Source of the DNA: Thamnidium elegans
Taxonomy: Eukaryota; Mucoromycota; Mucoromycetes; Mucorales; Mucoraceae
Direction: 5' to 3'
Assembly: GCA_025201345.1 (NCBI GenBank)
Contig: JAIXMG010000018.1
Coordinates: 62,001 to 126,000 of the forward strand
Length of the DNA: 64,000 nucleotides
Each line of letters opens with the position of its first letter. Position 1 is the stretch's first letter. Positions 47,254 to 58,008 of the stretch are shown one piece after another. The position numbers and the translations under genes are program-made. The notes under the pieces are model-generated. The model was not told the DNA's origin, made no database searches, and saw only the letters and a program-made list of their open reading frames with translations.

Positions 47254-48209
47254 ATGCCATTCGGATTTTTCTCTTCTGAATTCAGTGACCAAGGCACAAT
47301 GGACGATGGTAAAGCTGGAGTAAATATTTAGGGCTCATCTTGACATCAAACTTTTTTTTTTTTTTTTTGGTATTATTAAAACTATTTCACAGGAAACTGG
47401 CAGTTCTTTGGTCTTAACAAGACCCAACGTCTATATGCATTCTGTGGAGCGTATGTATAATATTTACCCCCCCCCCCTTTTTTTTAGTTACCGTGGTTAC
47501 TTATAAGAATATTATAGATTTGTTGCCGGTTTCATTTTGTCACTTGTGGTAACTAACGACTTTCTTTTACATTTGTTACTACAATTCTAATATTATTTCT
47601 GCTAGTCCACCATTTTACTAATGTCTGCAAATATTACTGCATTTGCTATCCTTTATACTATTGGTAATGTTATTTCAATGCTCAGGTAAGTCAAGTGAGA
47701 GGGATATATAATTATTTATTGTGACCCTTTTTGTTACATAGTTTGACCTTTATTATTGGTCTCAAGAAACAATTCAAAACCATGTTTGCACCAGGTTAAA
47801 AAAAAAATAAGAGAAGCGTGTTTCATTTTTTACTGTTATTTATTATATTTTCATTTAGTTCGTTTTTGGGCAACTGTCATTTATTTGGGTCTCTTGATCG
47901 CTACTCTCATTCTTTCCCTTACTGTAAGTGCACATAAACAAATAGCCTGCATATAATTTAATTGTATATTTCTTTTTTAAAAAAAAACTTTAGGTCAAAT
48001 TATGGATTCTTTCACTTGTTTTGGTTTTAGTTCAATTCTGTGCTTTAGTGTGGTATTCGTAAGTATATAAAAGAAAAAAGTTATAAGAGAGGTTCTTTTA
48101 AAAAGGAAAAAACTAATTCTACTTTATTAAAAAAAAAAGTGCAAGTTATATTCCTTATGGCCGTGAAATGATTCGACGTTTCTTTGGCAGCTGTATCTCC
48201 TCTATTTAA
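47254..48209 (+). CDS. SFT2: SFT2-family Golgi vesicle transport protein, 8 exons
   Basis: Exons: 47254-47308, 47393-47450, 47518-47548, 47606-47685, 47742-47794, 47859-47923, 47994-48058, 48140-48209. They total 477 nt, or 158 residues. Four transmembrane helices are visible: AFVAGFILSLVSTILL; FAILYTIGNVISML; a third around VIYLGLLIATLILSL; and WILSLVLVLVQFCALVWY. The family signature SYIPYGRE is near the C-terminus. Sft2/Got1 proteins act in endosome-to-Golgi vesicle fusion. The start is supported by the MPFGFF..NWQFFGL N-terminus. The gene is split into exons of 31-80 nt, the densest in the window. The last acceptor has an in-frame alternative 6 nt downstream (TGCAAG), which would drop two residues. 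Confidence 0.9.
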
Positions 48210-48244
48210 GATTGTGTACCTAAAATATGTAATAATAAAAAGAC

Positions 48245-49399
48245 TTATTTCAATTCAAATGGAAGTTCTTTTTCATTTAAAGCTGCAACTACATTATCTA
48301 CACACATATCCCCCATTGTTTCGCGTGCTTCAATGGTAGCGCTACCGATATGAGGTAAAATAACACAGTTATGAAGTTTAAATAACTTATGGTCGATGGG
48401 TAAAGGTTCTGGTGTAGTAACATCAAGACCAGCTCCTGCAATTAAGTTTTCTTCTAAAGCACGTACTAGACCATCTTGGTTAACTACTCCACCGCGTGCA
48501 GTGTTTACAAAAATCTACATATAAATGACTTTATGAATAAACTTGAGAAACTTACACATATACATTTATATTTTACATACAGCATTTTTCTTCATCTTTT
48601 TAAAAACATTATAATTAAAGACTTGTTTGGTATCATCAGTTAAAGCGCAACAAGCAACCACAAAATCAGACTCAGTCACCAATTGATCAAAGGACGTAAA
48701 ATCAGCATTCAAATTTTCTTTTAACCCAACTTTTTCATTACGTCCCCAATAAACAATACGTTCAATACCAAACGATTTAAGTCGATGAGCAACCGCTTGA
48801 CCGATTCTGCCCATACCTACAACACCTAAAGTCTTGCCTTTAAATTGATAACCACATAACCAATCGGGTCTCCATTCTCTCCACTAAAAAAAATTAGGTA
48901 AAAAAAAGTCTGTCGTTTTTTCTTTATAGCTTACCTCACCCGATTCACATGCACGTATACCTGATTTCATATGTCTTGCAGCAGCCAAACACAATAATAC
49001 AGTTAAATCAGCAGTAGCATCAGTTAAAACATCAGGTGTATACCCAACTTTTACATCATTTTGACGCGCCTGATTTAAATCGATATGATCATACCCAACA
49101 CTTAAAGTAGACACGACTTTTAGTTGAGGACCAGCTGCTTCAAAAAATTCTTTATCTATTTTATCTGATAACATGCAGATGACACCTTGTGCTCCTTTCA
49201 CTTGGTCTAATAATACTTGACGTGGCATCGAGCTATCATGAGGCCATTGAACCAAATCAAATCCTTGTTGTTCAAGTCGTTGTTGACTTGTTTTTAACAA
49301 TTTTCGAGTCACAAGTACTTTTTGATAAAGTGTAGATGCACTGTGGAAATAGCGTGCTTTAATTATACTATTTTTAATTAATTTAGTTGTTAGGAACAT
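48245..49399 (-). CDS. Hydroxypyruvate/glyoxylate reductase (D-2-hydroxyacid dehydrogenase), mitochondrial
   Basis: Exons: 48935-49399, 48581-48883, 48245-48514. They total 1038 nt, or 345 residues. An NAD(P)-dependent D-isomer-specific 2-hydroxyacid dehydrogenase, closest in layout to GRHPR. The first about 25 residues are basic and hydroxylated (LIKNSIIKARYFHSAST), which suggests mitochondrial import. Motifs: VGYDHIDL; the Rossmann loop GVVGMGRIGQAVA; the catalytic Arg in NTARGGVVNQDGL; Glu in AGLDVTTPEPLP; and His in LPHIGSA. It converts glyoxylate and hydroxypyruvate to glycolate and D-glycerate. Its stop lies only 35 bp from the SFT2 stop (tail to tail). Confidence 0.92.
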
Positions 49400-50230
49400 G
49401 AGAAAAAAGTGCGAAAAAGTAATAAATCAGTTACAAAAGCTTCTTTTTTAGGACCCCAAAAAACCAGGGGAAGGGGTTTCAAAAAAAATTATACCATTGA
49501 AAGCTATATTTGAGAGATACCAATTTTCAGTTGAAAATAAGAAATATTTTCAGTGTAGGTGGTACCATCGAAATTTCAACACGGTGCACTTTTCCTTTTC
49601 TTTTTTTTTTTTTTGCTTCCTTCGTATCTTGTTAAAGTCAAGAACTACTAAGCTTTTGTAATATAATTTAGCATAAAAACTAAGATGAATCCTACCTTCC
49701 TCGTCTTGCTTATTATATTTAAAACTCATTTTACCTATTTAGGCCCGTGCCTGAACAATAAAAAAAAAAAAGCTTTTATATCCTCGCCGCCCTTCAAACC
49801 CTAAACATGCTACCGCGGAAGAAAAAGTTATGCAACTTATGCAACAAAAAGTTCAGAACTTCACTTTATTTTAATAAACGCAAAAGAATCAATTGGTCAT
49901 CTTTTAAAAATGCTTATGTAATACCATAAAAAGTTTAGTTGCCTTTTATAAAGACCTCGTAATAAATGTCATGTGCATTTTTTTTAAAAAAAATACGTCT
50001 ACACCCTTCCTAACCAAAAAAAAATAGTAATATTTAAAATAAATACGCACATATATATTTCGTTACACTTACTAGATAAACAATCCCAATTTTTATTTAT
50101 TTATTAGCACGAACTGGGGTAATTTATGATCCATACAGATGCAAACAGCAAAACCAATAATGTAGATCCCTTTATAAAAGCCTCAAGTGTTACCTACATT
50201 TCCATTGGTACTGGGAAGTGGTGGGACCGT

Positions 50231-50272
<42 letters not shown>

Positions 50273-51899
50273 GATAATAAAGAAAAAACAGAAATATTGA
50301 ATAATTACGCTCTGAAAGCAGTTCGACAATACCCAAGATCAGAACAAAGATAACCATGGAAACAACACGTTATAACTTTTTTTTTTTTTTTTTCAAGCGT
50401 GTTTTCAATATGTTGTTTTTATTTGACTCATACTCAGAATGTATAAAAAAATATTATCAAGCGCAGAAAAAAAAACTTTTGTACTTTCAGGTACAAAAAG
50501 TATTGTATCTCAGTTTAAGCTAGTACATAAATTAAGGGTTCACAGTTATTTAAAAACGATAAGGAAAACTATAAGCTTTTTTTTTTTTTAAATCCCAGTA
50601 TTTGATGCAAAAAAAAAAGGGCCTTTGTGTTTTTTTCCCGCGGATGCAACAGTTTATTGAAAGAAAAAACGGGGCAGATAAAAAGAAGCGGTAAACATAT
50701 AAATAAAATTGTAAATGATAAAAAAGAAAATATGGGGTGATGACACTATCTCAAATATGGATCAAAAAGGTGTTTATCAGTACAATAGATAGTGCTAAAA
50801 AAAAACAAAGTGGTATTGGCACGTGTCACACTGCGGAAGTCAAGGCTTTTTTTTCTTCTTCTCGGAGAATACACGCACATACAATTCCATTTATGGAAGA
50901 ACAAAAGATAAGAAACTTTCTTATACATTTAACCTCATTCCGATTCCTCACTCTCTTTCCCTTTTAAAAAGAACTCGTATTATCTCGTTCAATCGATAAG
51001 ATGATTAAATATTCCTAGAATGGATATTTGATCTTATGTTTTTAAATCATTTCATTCGTTTAAAAAAAGAAAAAAAAAAAAAAAAAAAAAAAAAACTTTA
51101 TATTATTATTATCCAACAGTTCATAGAGCGATCACCAAGGACTTTTTTTTTTAAAAAAAACCCCCAATATTTAAAAAAACATGACGTATAATAACTTTTT
51201 TACGACATTCTGTTATCGGAAGTGACCGGGTTACACTTCAACTATGGACAACTTGGTAACAAAAAAAAAGGGGGAGGATAGACGAGAATGGCGTTGTGTT
51301 TTTGTTTTAATTATAAATATATATATATGTATATATATATTTGTATGTGTATATATTCATATATAAACAAAATGTGGGAACAAATCGAATTTATATAAAG
51401 AGAGTGTAAAGTATTTTTAATTTTTGAAGTTTTTTTTTTTTTTTTTTGCTATTTAACCATTGATATGAAAGGGTTGTAGATAAGTAATAAAGGACGATTG
51501 GCCAGTCACATGCGATAACTGGCATGAGAAGACACGAAAAAGGTAACTTGCGGTGTTCATTTAGACTAGCGATACAGCTCCAGACTTTACTCGAATCAAA
51601 CAAGTGGTACAGAAAACGATCGCGTTAAAGTAATTAATTATATACTTTTTTTTTTTTTTTTTTTTCCTTTTTTTTTATTTATTCTTTCCTTCTTTCTTTT
51701 TTTTTTATTTTTTATTTTTTTATTTTTTTTTTTGTAATTCATATTTTTATTAAAAAGAACATTCTTTTTATTTTAAAACACTTTTTTTTATATATATTTA
51801 AAAGAGAGTGGAATATAAACTCATACCCTTAAAAAAAAAAAGTAGGAAACCTATGGGCATAGTTTTCTTTCGTATTTATAGTCATTTAATTCCTCCTCC
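49400..51899. other. 2.5-kb AT-rich intergenic DNA upstream of the GATA factor
   Basis: No intact gene. Poly(A) runs at 50233-50271 and 51072-51095, a T/A palindrome at about 51141-51160, and (TA)n near 51315-51345. AGATAA at about 51478 and CGATAA at about 51515 match the HGATAR core bound by GATA factors, about 400 bp before the AreA-type gene. Short frames (50126-50353, 50737-50967) have no family features. Confidence 0.55.
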
Positions 51900-53853
51900 A
51901 TGTCGTTGAACCCTACCAAGCACACTAAAGTCCCTACTAAGATGGATCAATTACTTTCTGATTCATTACTATTCCCACCACCACTATCACCGCCACCACT
52001 TCCAGCTAAACAGCAAGAACTGGATGTAAGCAAGAAAGATCCATTAGCAAGTAAAGTCTGGCGTATGTATACAAAAGCAAAAGATGCTTTACCCAATGGT
52101 TCTCGTATGGAAAATCTCACTTGGAGAATGATGGCAATGACTTTAACTAAAAAAAAATTACAAGAAGAAGCTGCTGCAAAAGAAAAACAAGATGCTATGG
52201 ATATTGATCAAAACATTGCTCATCCAACTACTCCTCCTGCTGCAGATGACACTACGGCTTTATTATCTTCATCTGCTCCTCCATATACCATGCTTGAGTT
52301 CTTTAAAGAAAATCAAGCTCAAAAACAACCTCAAAAACAGCCTCAAAATACATTAGTCTCTGGAAGCTTGAGAGCATTTGGCCCAACAACAGATCATCAT
52401 GTACCTAGATATACGGTAACTATTATATATTATCTCCTACATTTTTAATCACAAACTAATTGTATTTATTTATTTAAAGCCTGTCAAACGAAGATCTGAT
52501 TTCTCTTCTAACCGCCCAATAGGTAATAACAGTATTACTATACCGTCATTAGATGAAGAAGAATCCATAGACCATTATTCACTTGACGAAGAAGATTTCA
52601 ATCACTTTAGTCAATCCGTTCCATCTCGCTCATACTTTATGCAAAACAGCCAACGAAATATAATGGGTGATACAAATAATACTACTTTTCTACCGCCTAC
52701 TTATCAAGACAGTATTAGTCCCGTTAGAACACCTACTTTATTACAACATTCTCAATATCAACATCCTACCTCTCCTATGAACAACTCTTTTTATTTTGAC
52801 GTCAATCATAGCTCATTACTAGAATCTACACCACCACAACCTGAACAGTTGATAACAAATGCTGGAAGTCTTAGTTTTGAAGATATTTTAAACGTTTATT
52901 ATAATAACAATAGTAATGGTACAGTCCGTACACCTGAAACATTTGATCCAACCGCTATGATGAATCTCAATTTATCTTCGGCAGGTGAATCCGCTACCTC
53001 CTCACCACCCTCAGCCTCTTCACCTCACTCAATATCTAGTTCGGACTATCACAGTCAAGACGGAGAAGAAGAAGATTTAAAAAAGACTAAATACAAAAAG
53101 CCCAAAAACCTAAGCCGTCAATCAACCAAGACGTCCCACCAAGGACCAAAGACGCAGTGCTCAAACTGTCAAACAACGACCACACCACTCTGGAGACGAG
53201 ATCCACAGGGTCACCCATTATGTAATGCCTGTGGATTATTTTTAAAACTACACGGAGCAGTACGACCGTTAAGCCTCAAGACGGACGTAATTAAAAAGCG
53301 TAATAGAAGTAGTACAACTGTTACGACACCTCATAAACAAACAAGCAAGACAATAAAATCTTATGCAAAACAAAAACATGTCAAATCCGATGAGAAATTA
53401 TTAATCGAAAGGCGTAATACTGTCAATATATTACCTCAGCGTCCTGTTATTACTAGACCTAGTTTAATTAAAAGACAAAGACGTACATCCGATATGGAAG
53501 AGGGATACCAGCACGCTACTTCTCTTACAGAATCATCATCTACTCCACCTATTGAATCCAATTCATCATCTACCAATGCTGCAGTTTACGCCATATTAGA
53601 ATCAATTGGAATTCATTTAAATAATTTACCGGTAGAGTTATTACCTTTGATTGCATCTGCTGCCAACTATCATGCTGCTAATAAGCAAAGACAACAAGAG
53701 CAACAAAAAACCGATGTATCCGCATTATTATATCAACACGATGTCTTGATGGCATCATCTTCTCAACATTATGCTAATCCTAATTACAATTCACAACAAC
53801 AACAGCAACAACATTATGAAAACACAAATAACCAACAACAGCAATCTCCATAA
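51900..53853 (+). CDS. areA: AreA/NIT2/GAT1-type GATA transcription factor, 2 exons
   Basis: This is the nitrogen-catabolite activator family. Exons: 51900-52415 and 52480-53853. They total 1890 nt, or 629 residues. The N-terminal block [20 protein letters not shown] followed by ENLTWRMM (about residues 50-80) is the conserved AreA N-terminal motif. It separates this from siderophore and light GATA factors. The single zinc finger CSNC-X17-CNAC (residues about 418-442) has the 17-residue fungal loop, followed by a basic tail (VIKKRNR). An acidic [16 protein letters not shown] region may be the activation segment. The C-terminal half is Gln-rich. Two possible GATA sites lie upstream, consistent with feedback control, although that is inference. 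Confidence 0.88.
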
Positions 53854-54347
53854 ATTATATGCAACTCTCTTTTTTTTTTTAATTATTATTATTATTATTA
53901 TTATTAGTATTCCCTGCTTTTTATTATTATTATCATTATTTTTGTTCTTATTATGTTTATATATGTATGCCCTTATGAATAAAACAAAAAACTTCTGTTA
54001 CAAAATAAAGGGGTTTTATTGCGAAATTATACAAATATAGAAATTTTATTTTATTGATTTCTAAGTGGTTCATCAAATAAACAAAAGGGGTTTATCGTGT
54101 TTGATATTACAGAGTAATCTGATTATTATTATTTTCCCGTACAATGTTGGGATGCCTTTAAAACGTGATAAAGGAGTATTGAATGGATTAATATCAAGTG
54201 AGTCATGATATGTTTGAATCAATAGTGTTAGAATCACGCAATTTAATGACCCCGACTCCGAATACAAAAATTTCTATATAAAAAGCAAAGGGTACATTTG
54301 TATCTTTTTCTTCTCTTCTATCTTTCACTTTATCTTTTTATTTATAT
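53854..54347. other. Gap between GATA factor and amino-acid transporter
   Basis: (ATT)n at about 53883-53905 and AT-rich DNA; no gene. A pyrimidine-rich stretch (about 54301-54335) precedes the transporter ATG. Confidence 0.5.
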
Positions 54348-55891
54348 ATGCCTAAACAATTATTTACAGATCCACAAGTTGGATACGGTACGATGTCCAA
54401 CGAAACAATTGAAGATTTAGACATGTTACAATCAAGTCGGCCAGGTTATGGTACCCGAAGTGTACTTGAAGTCTCATTAAATATAGTCAATGCCACTGTT
54501 GGATCTGGTATTATTGGTTTACCATTTGCACTTATGATCGCTGGATTCTCTACTGGTATCATTATCTCTATCTTTGTTTCTATCTTAACATTCTTTGCTG
54601 TTTATTCTCTCATTCTTACCAGTCAAAAGAGTCAAATATTTAATTTCTCTGCTATTGCAGAAGTGGCTATGGGTAGATTTGGTTTTCATATATTAAACTT
54701 GATGTTATTTATTCAAAGTGCTGGCAGTGTCATTAGTTATTTTATTCGTAAGTTGATGAAGGAGATTTAATTTTGATTGTTACAGATATTAATTTCCTTT
54801 TTTTTTATACGTGTATATAAAGTTGTTGCAGATACAATTCCTATTTTATTAGGTCTTTACTTTCCTCAATACCCATTATTAGCTGACCGTCAATTAGTTA
54901 CTATTCTTGTTGCAGTATTTATTGTAAATATACACAAAAAAAAAATTTTTTTTTATAATATACTAAATTGTTCTATTTAGATCTTTCCTCTTAATTTATT
55001 TAGATCGATTGGTGCACTTGCACGGTGGTCCGCTTTTTCAGTATTACTATTACCAGTTATGATTATAACCGTATTAGTTAGGGCTCCAGCATACTCACGA
55101 GAACACGAAGCTCCTATGATACAAGTAGGAAAAGATCCTATCGCAGCAATGGGTATCATGTCTTTCGCATTTGTTTGCTCTCAAGTCGCTCACTCAAATT
55201 ACCTTTCACAAAAGAATCAATCACTTTCTAGTTGGAAAATGACTTCATTCGTTTCTACTTTACTTAGTTGGTCTATTTCTATTTCTTTTGCTGCTATTGG
55301 TTATTTAAGTTTTGGTAAAGATGTTTCTTCAAACATCTTTAGTAATTTCCCTGTAGATGATAATGTAATTAATGTTGGTAGACTTGCTTTAGGTGTTTCA
55401 ATGGTTCTTACAGTTCCGTAAGTTTTTATAATCTCCTTTACAAAATAAATATTAACTCCTATTTTAGTATGGCATTTTACCCCGCAAGAGATTCTATTCA
55501 AAAAACAATTGGATTCGAAACTGCAGATCGACAACCTACACCAATGCAACATTATAGTGTTACAGTTATTCTTTTTACCATATTTTTAATTTTTGGTGTA
55601 CAAATTAGGTCACTTGGTAAAGTGTATTCTGTCGTGGGAGGAATCGCTTCTTCATTTTTAGCTTATATAATCCCGGGCTTCGCATATGTTGCAGTATTTC
55701 ATCCTAATTGGTTAAGCTTTTTAAACAAACGATATCAGATCATTGCTCAAACCCAATTTGAACCTTTAACCGGCTTGCCTATTAACAAAGTCAGCGCTAA
55801 ACCAACCTGGTGGTTAGATATTGCTTCTATCGTATTGATTATATTTGGTATTATCGTCATGTCATTTACTGCTTATGGTGCTCTTGTTTAG
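54348..55891 (+). CDS. AVT/SLC38-type vacuolar amino-acid transporter, 4 exons
   Basis: Exons: 54348-54747, 54823-54923, 54981-55417, 55468-55891. They total 1362 nt, or 453 residues. An AAAP-superfamily permease with about 11 predicted membrane helices. The first helix region has the family signature NIVNATVGSGIIGLPFA. A later conserved part is GIMSFAFVCSQVAHSNYLS, and the end of the core is MAFYPARDSIQKT. The N-terminal cytosolic tail of about 45 residues is short. By family it moves neutral amino acids across the vacuolar membrane, in the yeast AVT2/AVT7 or metazoan SLC38 group. The substrate cannot be read from sequence. Confidence 0.9.
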
Positions 55892-56341
55892 ACTCTCATT
55901 TTCAATTATAATTATTTTTTATAATACATTTAGATATACCCACATTTTCCCCTCTTTTTTTTCGTAATAAATTTCACCTTCTCTTTCTTTGTGTGAAACG
56001 TGTCATAACAAGGTTTACGTGGTACGTCATGAATACGTGCACTGATATACAAATAGTTTCATATACATTTTAATCGTAACGTACATTTAAAATCGGCTTT
56101 CGTTTTTCCCCTGTTTTCCGTTTTAGCAAGTTTCTAGGAAAATATATTACACAATAAGAGCGCCTAAATTAATACTAGCACTCGTGTGGGGGGGGGGAGG
56201 GTGGGCTGGAATATGAAAAAGACAAACACAGTAAAAAAAAATTATACGGGAATGCCTCCGGAAGTTCCACTGACGGATTAGCGCAATTTAAGGAAATAAA
56301 ACTATCAATGGACAGCTTTTGCTTGAAAGGAGAGCCTTAAT

Positions 56342-56373
<32 letters not shown>

Positions 56374-56786
56374 GGGAAGCACAGTTAGATATAATGCACA
56401 GTATTATATGTAGTTGTGTACTTTACCATATCATAATATCGCGTTTTTGTAAAGTTATATTAGTCCAACAAGCGAATTAAATCAATTAAAAGAGCGGTTA
56501 CTTATAAGAAACTAAATATAAGGAATTTTGCTATTAAGTATATGGCTTAACATACGTGCGATATATGTCCATTTATTCGTTTTAAATCTAGAAAGCATAT
56601 CTTTACGTTAATGCATTTTTTATTATCGCTTCAAATACAGATAGACCTTACTGAAAATACAATGCGTAACTGTTAGCTTGTGTATTAAAGATAACTTTTA
56701 CTAAATAGTACGTATTTTTCTATAAACAAAATACATTATCTTTATCATGACTAGTTGTGAAAAAAGAGCTTACAAAAAAGAAATGT
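55892..56786. other. Intergenic DNA after the transporter
   Basis: AT-rich, with G9 (56187-56196) and (TA)n (56346-56373). No gene is seen. Confidence 0.5.
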
Positions 56787-57820
56787 AAACGAAAGAAAGA
56801 GGCATCCAAGTTAAAAATAAGGATAAACTGCCCTTCTTTCACTTTTCAAATTTAAAAATACAAAGCTACACAAATACTGAAACAGAATGCCAATCTTGTG
56901 GGTTGATATCTTTCAACGCTGGATACTACGCCAGAAAACATTACAGAACCAGAAGCCATAACAAGTTCCTGTACGAAATAAATTTGTAAGCTAACTATTT
57001 ACCTAACCTCTCCCAAACAAACGCTCTTCGTGTAGATGAGCCGTCCATTTACCACACGATGTCAAGGGAATATCCAATTAGTTTTCATTTATTCGACAAT
57101 GGTTCAATCTTTGACGTAGAAAAAATCAAAGCTCATAATATAATTATACTTCCAGGATTTAAGACCGTGCCGAAAAATTATTCTCTATCATCTTACGTAC
57201 ATTACCGAAACAAGATGATTACTGATCCAGAAGTGATAGCAGAAGCTGAAAAGGCTAAAGAAAGCTTCCTTCGGGAGATTGTGATGATACTGAAGGACAT
57301 AAAAGAAAAAAAAATCTTTACCTGAAGAAATCGAAAAATTGAAATTACAATGGATAAGAAACAGTTCTAAAATGGAAGACATAATGGCTAATGATTGTAC
57401 CTATAATGATATTGAAGTACTAAAAAAGGAAAATTCCGATTTATTCACTAATATCATAAACGAAAACTTTCAAAACCTATTTATATTGCTATTCCAAATC
57501 AGACCACCCTGTACATGTAACATCCATTGAAGGAAAAAAAGGTATATCATACAAGTAGAGGCTCCTTCATTTGCATAAATAAAAATTAAGTGTTGGTTAA
57601 GAACAAAAAAGCAACCAAATGTCGAGACGACCTATCAACATTGGAAATTGATATCTCTGGCCTTGCGACTGTTTTGTTTAAAGAAACACTTCCAGCATTC
57701 CGAAATAGAATCCTTCAATTTGACACTGAATTTGAAAGTAAGACCTCCACCTTCCTTACACGTAAGAGTGGACAGGCAAGTACTGCAAAATACATTTGCT
57801 GTGAAAAAGGATCACACTAA
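56787..57820 (+). pseudogene. Decayed reading frame of unknown family
   Basis: One frame is open from about 56797 to 57325 except for a single TAA near 56987. It includes ECQSCGLISFNAGYYARKHY upstream of the stop and MSREYPISFHLFDNGSIF after it. At about 57310 an A-run shifts the frame, and coding-like sequence continues in another frame (LPEEIEKLKLQWIRNSSKME to about 57530). A third frame (57590-57820) follows, with DLSTLEIDISGLATVLFKE. The amino-acid composition is balanced, unlike the AT-rich noise nearby. I read this as an inactivated gene or transposon relic with one stop and two frameshifts. I do not recognise the family. Confidence 0.5.
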
Positions 57821-58008
57821 AAATATTTTTATCGAATTAAGATTTACTTGACTGTTGCTGCTTTACGCGGTTGTAATTTTTTTCACGTGCAAAGAAATTA
57901 TATACTTTTTTTTTCCACACTTTTTTTCTTTTTACTCCATTAACAAAAGTAAAAATAAATAAAACGTATATAGGTGTATATATACACCAAATAAATATAT
58001 ATATATAT

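Noticed and set aside
50126..50353. 75-codon frame with a Lys run
   Set aside because: Chance frame bridged by a 40-nt poly(A) run.
54073..54267. Minus-strand 64-codon frame in the gap before the transporter
   Set aside because: No family resemblance and no supporting context.
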